DNA of 64,000 nucleotides, taken from assembly GCA_032433765.1 (NCBI GenBank), contig JAVIAB010000124.1:80154465-80218464 (forward strand), given 5' to 3'. Made by a program: the position numbers and the translations under genes. Source of the DNA: Megaustenia siamemsis (lineage: Eukaryota > Mollusca > Gastropoda > Stylommatophora > Ariophantidae). The first letter of the stretch is position 1. Each line of letters opens with the position of its first letter. Below the pieces are notes generated by a model. It was not told the origin of the DNA. It saw only the letters and a program-made list of their open reading frames with translations, and made no database searches. Of the stretch, positions 59,574 to 64,000 are shown piece after piece.

Positions 59574-60421
59574 TGGGACTCGGGAAGCACCCGTTCTGCA
59601 AGTCTATGCAGGCGATTAAGTACGACTCTAGCAAAAGCTTTGCCTGTTGTGCTAAGGAGAGAAATGCCTCTGTAATTGTTGCAGTCACCCCTGTCTCCTT
59701 TATTCTTGTACAGCGTTATAATCTTAGCATTTCTCATATCATGAGGTATTTCTCCGTTTCTCCAGCATTTAATTAGCAGTTTGTATAGGTGTGGAAGTAG
59801 TACGCTTAGGTTGTCCTTTAGTACATCTGTGGGAATGTTGTCATTTCCTGCAGCTTTTCCTCTTGAGAGGGCATTTATAGCGTCAGCAAGTTCGTTCATA
59901 GTAGGCTCAACATCCAGTTCAAACATTGTAGGATATTTGGGTATTGATTGTGCTAGAGCTGTGTTTGCTGGTCTGTCGTCACTGTATAGATTAGAGTAGT
60001 GTTCAACCCATCTTTGCATTTGTTGTCCCTTGTCAGTAATAGGTTCTCCAAACTTGGATTTTAAGGGGGCTAATTTTGTTATTTTTGGTCCAAGGGCCTT
60101 TTTTATATTGTCATGCATGGTTTTTGAGTCGCCCCTGTCTGAGGTTTTCTGTATTTCAGAGCATAGATTGTTCCAGTATTCGTTTGCGCATCTTCTTGCT
60201 TCGCGTTGTAGGGTGGCTTGCGCATGTTTGAGCTGATCCTTGGTGATTTGATTGGGATTATTATTGAAGTTCAGTAGAGCCTTTTTCTTATTAGCTATTA
60301 GTGGGTCTAGTCTTGCTGCATTTTCTTCGACCCAGTCGTTCTTTGAGAACCGTTTCTGGCCGTAGGTAGATAGAGCGCAGTTATAGATGTGTGTTCTCAG
60401 GGAGCACCAGTTGTCATCCAC
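59543..60421 (-). pseudogene. Group C LINE ORF, endonuclease-RT linker and RT start
   Basis: Open from MDDNWCSLRTHIYNC to CGFRPGDQP, where it is cut by the loss of one base at about 59555. The open frame actually extends upstream of this Met, to about 60630. Visible RT fingers: GKAAGNDNIPTDVLK, NYRGISLLSTTGKAF. Confidence 0.85.
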
Positions 60422-61334
60422 ACTTGATGCATCTTCTACTTCTTCTACCAGTTCATCAAACTTGGATCTAAAAATATCTTCGGTTGGTGTGGTTTTTGTC
60501 GCTGTGATGTTGATCTTGGCTGCTGCAGGCTCTCTTGATTTGTAGATACGACTACTTCTGGCTTTGATCTTACTAATGACTAGAGCGTGGTCTGTGTTGC
60601 AGTCTGCACTGTGATATGTTCGTGTTATTCTTTCAGTGTGCTTGTTTTAGTAAGTCCAGGGCACATGGTCCTTACGTTCCATGTGCCAAGTTTAAACATT
60701 GGTGCTTTCTTCCTCATTTCACTTTGCCTACTCTGCCTGGGCACAGGATATGGAGATAGTGCTTTACCCAGTCGCACTATCCCCCTCTCGACTTCGTTTC
60801 AAGGATTTCCGAAGGAGGGACAAAGTCCATACGTTCGGAATTGAAAGAAGGTGCAGGGGATGCCAGAAAGACGATTAACGCCGTCCACTGCCTTAGGGTC
60901 CCTCCCTCCGGATTTTTACTCTGGGTGTACTCCCATAACCTTCGATTCTAACTAGAAACTAGTCCACAAGGTAGTGGAGGGTTTTGTGGTCGAAGTTTCC
61001 CTTCTTCTAGACGGGTTGCCAGCCAAGGTTTACGAGTCCCGTCTACCCGGAGCGATATCTAAAGATACGCCTTTGTCAGGCTCAAGTGCCCGGACGTCCG
61101 AGAGAACACGTTACCGGTCAGTGCAAGGCTAGAAATTGCTCCAATGCACAAGTACCAAATCCGTGAAAAACACATCACTGAAACAGTACATAATCCAATT
61201 AATGAATAAAACATCCATAGAATGAATTGTCGGCATAGGACTTCTACACACAATAGCAGTTTACTGCGTAATTAAACACAAGAATCGAGAGCTAAAGTAG
61301 CTTCGCTGCTTTCGGTGGCCATCTTGACCGGAAC

Positions 61335-61361
61335 TCATATATATATATATATATATAGAAA
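61335..61361. repeat. (TA)n microsatellite
   Basis: About 12 TA units at the 5' border of the group C LINE. Confidence 0.93.
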
Positions 61362-61729
61362 GAGAAAGTATATATGTGAAAGCGGTGCCTATATGCTTTT
61401 GTTTGGTTCTGAATTCTTTAGAATATGAGGGAAAAATAAACTGCAATAGTAAATGATGTACCGTGACCTGCAATGTAAACCCTAAAATAAGTAAACCTTA
61501 AGGAAATTAAATCGAATGTAGACTGAAAATATGATGAGATGAGGTTTCGTGGGGAAGTAAGACAAACAAGCGCGTGAAGACGAGGTTTTAAAGACATAAA
61601 TGATGAGCAACAATTATACGTCAGAGAGAAGATAACTCGAAGACACGGACAATAGATATAGATTTGTTTCAGATTTTGTAAACAGTAGATTAATGGTGAA
61701 AGTGATATTATGTTACGTAGCATCAACAG
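61362..61729. other. No recognised feature
   Basis: Nothing identified. Confidence 0.5.
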
Positions 61730-61866
61730 TTTCATCCACATCATTGAGTGCCATCTCCGAATCGAAAGTTGGCTACCATGGAGCGCCATTCCGCTCTGTC
61801 TCTTGCTTTGATGTTGCAGCAGGTTGTTATAGGCTGACTTATCCATCTTTTGATGTTTTAATACAA
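61730..61866 (-). mobile_element. Group A LINE, short 3' fragment
   Basis: CATTGAGTGCCATCTCCGAA and TTGGCTACCATGGAGCGCCA match the reverse complement of 45900-46000. Confidence 0.8.
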
Positions 61867-62097
61867 TGTCTCGCTTATCATTTATCTCTAAGCACCAAGG
61901 CAACAATAACAACCTATAACTAAATGAAGCAATAGGAGATATAAAAGAAGACTCCTGCAATTGCCCCCTAAGAGATGGATAAGAGAAATATTTAATGCCA
62001 CTCAAAGCTGATAGGCAAAAAAGACAAGGCAAACGCCATTTATTTTCTAATGTGTAATTAGTAATAAATACATCTCCAGAAAGATAAAGTTATGAGC
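61867..62097. other. No recognised feature
   Basis: Nothing identified. Confidence 0.5.
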
Positions 62098-62150
62098 GTC
62101 CAAGTCTTGCAACTTTATGAGGTTTCCCCAACTAGGCTATCGAGGCCCCC
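62098..62150 (-). mobile_element. tRNA-like SINE head, third family, inverted
   Basis: The minus strand reads GGGGGCCTCGATAGCCTAGT then TTGGGGAAACCTC, the same head as at 34324. Confidence 0.5.
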
Positions 62151-62350
62151 TAAACATAAGGTGGAACATAAAGTTGTAAATAAGATCCCCTAATTTAAAA
62201 CAAAATTACAGCCAAGCAGAGTGTATAATCGTGTAACCAGTTTGAGGTGAAATGTAGAATATGAAACCTGCACTAGAGATTGAAAGATGTCAATCTTTGG
62301 TATGGAAATTACACAACTTCACACAGAAAACTTTCCTTCTTTCTCTTACT

Positions 62351-62398
62351 GCCATCATCATCATCATCAAGTACCGGGCATGCTGACGTAGGTGTAAG
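62351..62398 (-). mobile_element. Group A LINE, extreme 3' tip
   Basis: CATCATCATCATCATCAAGT then ACCGGGCATGCTGACGTAGG, the reverse complement of the 43265-43300 end. Confidence 0.7.
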
Positions 62399-62429
62399 CG
62401 TAAGTGTTCTCTTACTGTACTGCCTGATT

Positions 62430-62678
62430 AAAAAGTAGGTAAAGAGCCCCATCACGCCAAGTGGCATATAGGGAATATGGTGTTAGTGACCATATATTTT
62501 ACAGACCTTCAGCACATGATTTTTTGGAGGTAATGTGGTCGGTACTACGCCCGTACCGCTTTACTTTCCCAGAAAAAAAATCCGGTACCCATTTAAGGCT
62601 TGGTGAACCTGGAAGTCGACGGTTGGGATCGAACCCTACCCCTTGTCCTTTGTAGTCCAGTTCACTAACCACTGAGCA
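62430..62678 (-). mobile_element. tRNA-derived SINE, copy 5, with target-site duplication
   Basis: First-family body, head slightly shortened (begins TGCTCAGTGGTTAG on the minus strand). A perfect 13-bp direct repeat GTACTGCCTGATT flanks it at 62417-62429 and 62679-62691. Confidence 0.92.
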
Positions 62679-62691
62679 GTACTGCCTGATT

Positions 62692-63255
62692 GCAGAGCTT
62701 TTAATGCAGTTCTGTCAGAGAAAGTTTCATTACATGGGTCGTCTTCATTGGGCGATCGTTAAAGAGTGTAATAGAGTGAGTGGAAGCATGGGGGCAGGTA
62801 ACTTAGTTGTTACTCGCTTCTCTATAGATGATAGCAGTAACAAATGGTAGCGACCAGCAGTAGTTAGGATATAAAATTTAAGTATGGAAAATTTCCAGCC
62901 AGATAACAAGTTGTAGAAACAAAGTTAAATGAGTAAAGGTTTATAGTGGGTGGTGACACACACAACGTGGGAAGGAGGTAATGTTCAGAATTGTTGGAAG
63001 ACACATAATAGTTTAGGTCCATGGAAATTTCCACTTCAAACCAAGTTTGTGAGTGAGAGGAGATGCAGATTTCCACAACAGCAGGTTGGGGAAATAACAA
63101 ATAGCTTGCGTTGACCCCCATGACTTTGGCCCGTCTGATAAATAAGTTGTCATCCAACTACCAGGAGAGGTCATTGTCATGAGGTAACCATTATTTAAAT
63201 AGGTTATAGAAGTCACGAAAATAATCTGTTATTGTCAAAGTCTTGGACAGTTGAG
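62692..63255. other. No recognised feature
   Basis: Two minus-strand frames (63157-62864 and 63216-63013) overlap here. Neither shows a known domain. Confidence 0.4.
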
Positions 63256-63259
63256 ACAC

Positions 63260-63900
63260 AGGAAAAGTTGTAGAGTTCAAGTCTCGGACACGAGGCTGCA
63301 AGTGATTAGGATGGAGTCGCAATTTGTCGTTTCGCAACAATTTTATTGGCTACTAATTTTCAGACGTAGAGTTGTGGTTGGAGTATTTAAACTTCAAAAC
63401 AATAGGTTTAAGACAGTTACAGTCAGAAATGAATTAGTTAGGAATAGAAAGGCAACAGTTCGAGTTAGTTAGTCAGGAAGGAGAATTAGACAGTTAGTAT
63501 AGTCAGGACAGTTAGAATGTAAGATTAGAAAGTGAAGCCAGTTAGTTAGGAAGTTAGAATCTCCAAGTGCAGTTCAAGCCAGTTGAGAAGTTATTATTGA
63601 AAAGAGTTGATAGAGAGTATTATGAACTTAAGCTGTGAAGTGTTTTTAAGAGTATTTCAATTTGTGTTTCATATTCCGCATGAACGTAAGTTGAATAATG
63701 TTGTATGCAAGATATGCACTTATGGACATTCAAATAGTCACCGACGATAGTCTCTTGAGTGTCCAGAATTAATTAACATTAATTTAAGATAAGTGTATCA
63801 ACTACTAGTCGATTATTGTGCCTAGAGATCAATAAACTGATTATGACTATATAATGAGAGAGAATGATTCATGATTTACCTGTTGTAAACAACTAAAATA
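63260..63900 (+). other. Possible LTR or promoter-plus-leader region
   Basis: TATA-like GGAGTATTTAAACTTC near 63379, a region rich in short AGTTAG/CAGTTAG repeats, and polyadenylation-like ATCAATAAACTG near 63828. These resemble U3-R order in an LTR or a transcribed 5' end. No second LTR, primer-binding site or ORF is in the window. Confidence 0.25.
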
Positions 63901-64000
63901 AATGTGATGTGCTGTGAACAATAACATCAAGATACAATTACAATAAAGAGTCCATGTGGGTCTATAACAAAGAGTAGCAAACATGATTTGATAGTCCATG

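Larger units (their letters stand above)
58130..61330 (-). mobile_element. Group C LINE, long but internally deleted
   Basis: Runs on the minus strand from a leader at about 61330 to a 3' end near 58130. Endonuclease N-terminus (LGTWNVRTMCPGL, near 60690) is followed almost at once by its C-terminal end (YHSADCNTDHALV, near 60610), so most of the endonuclease is gone. The RT follows complete. The C-terminus has a zinc-finger-like C-x2-C-x12-H-x3-C. Related elements are widespread in animals; I leave the clade open. Confidence 0.88.

Noticed and set aside
58222..60236. Plus-strand ORFs opposite the group C LINE
   Set aside because: Shadows of the minus-strand reverse transcriptase; no domain in the plus-strand translations.

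Overview
The window is eukaryotic, AT-rich and repeat-laden. It fits a gastropod mollusc, most likely a heterobranch such as a planorbid or physid pond snail. Supporting signs are two GPCR genes of the class often called candidate chemosensory receptors in gastropods, TTAGGG-type telomere-like repeats, many LINE fragments, tRNA-derived SINEs and very abundant minisatellites. The organism call rests on family resemblance and is inference. No bacterial, phage or CRISPR content is visible.

Only two genes look functional. Both lie on the minus strand and have the same three-coding-exon structure with the same intron phases (1, then 0). Receptor gene 1 has exons at 29995-29800, 22315-22101 and 14613-13978 (348 aa by joining lengths). 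Receptor gene 2 has exons at 50165-49961, 48222-48008 and 45034-44411 (347 aa). Each half of the receptor looks like a broken ORF when read alone; the splice sites at the ends of each exon join them into a complete seven-helix protein. They are clear tandem paralogues. Both lack the usual TM3-ECL2 cysteine pair.

Everything else is repeats or unrecognised sequence. Layout: 0-5.6 kb, a LINE RNase H remnant split by a ~1.07 kb element, LINE 3' ends and a 36-bp minisatellite; 5.6-12.8 kb, SINEs and a LINE nested in a 23-bp minisatellite; 13-30 kb, receptor gene 1, whose introns hold ~4.9 kb of 25-bp satellite with higher-order structure, a 44-bp array, a nearly full-length LINE (23.3-26.4 kb) and 39-bp and 36-bp arrays; 30-44 kb, intergenic, with TATC and GATA microsatellites in opposite orientation around a 41-bp array, the second copy of the 1.07 kb element, and 21-bp, 68-bp and 25-bp arrays; 44.4-50.2 kb, receptor gene 2, with a LINE, a 46-bp array, interstitial telomere-like repeats and a LINE RNase H remnant in its introns; 50-64 kb, LINE remnants (one expanded into a 91-bp minisatellite), SINEs and a decayed minus-strand LINE at 58.1-61.3 kb.

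At least five non-LTR retrotransposon groups can be told apart: group A (3' tail of TGA/ATG triplets), group B (GAA tail), a B-related group (TAGA tail), group C (C-terminal zinc finger) and an RNase H-bearing I/Nimb-like group, plus an unassigned one at 52.7-54.6 kb. The listed tandem arrays add up to roughly a quarter of the window. I found no convincing undescribed molecular system. The most informative signals are the receptor pair, satellites born from or invaded by LINEs, recurrent internally deleted LINEs, and possible decayed hammerhead-like motifs.
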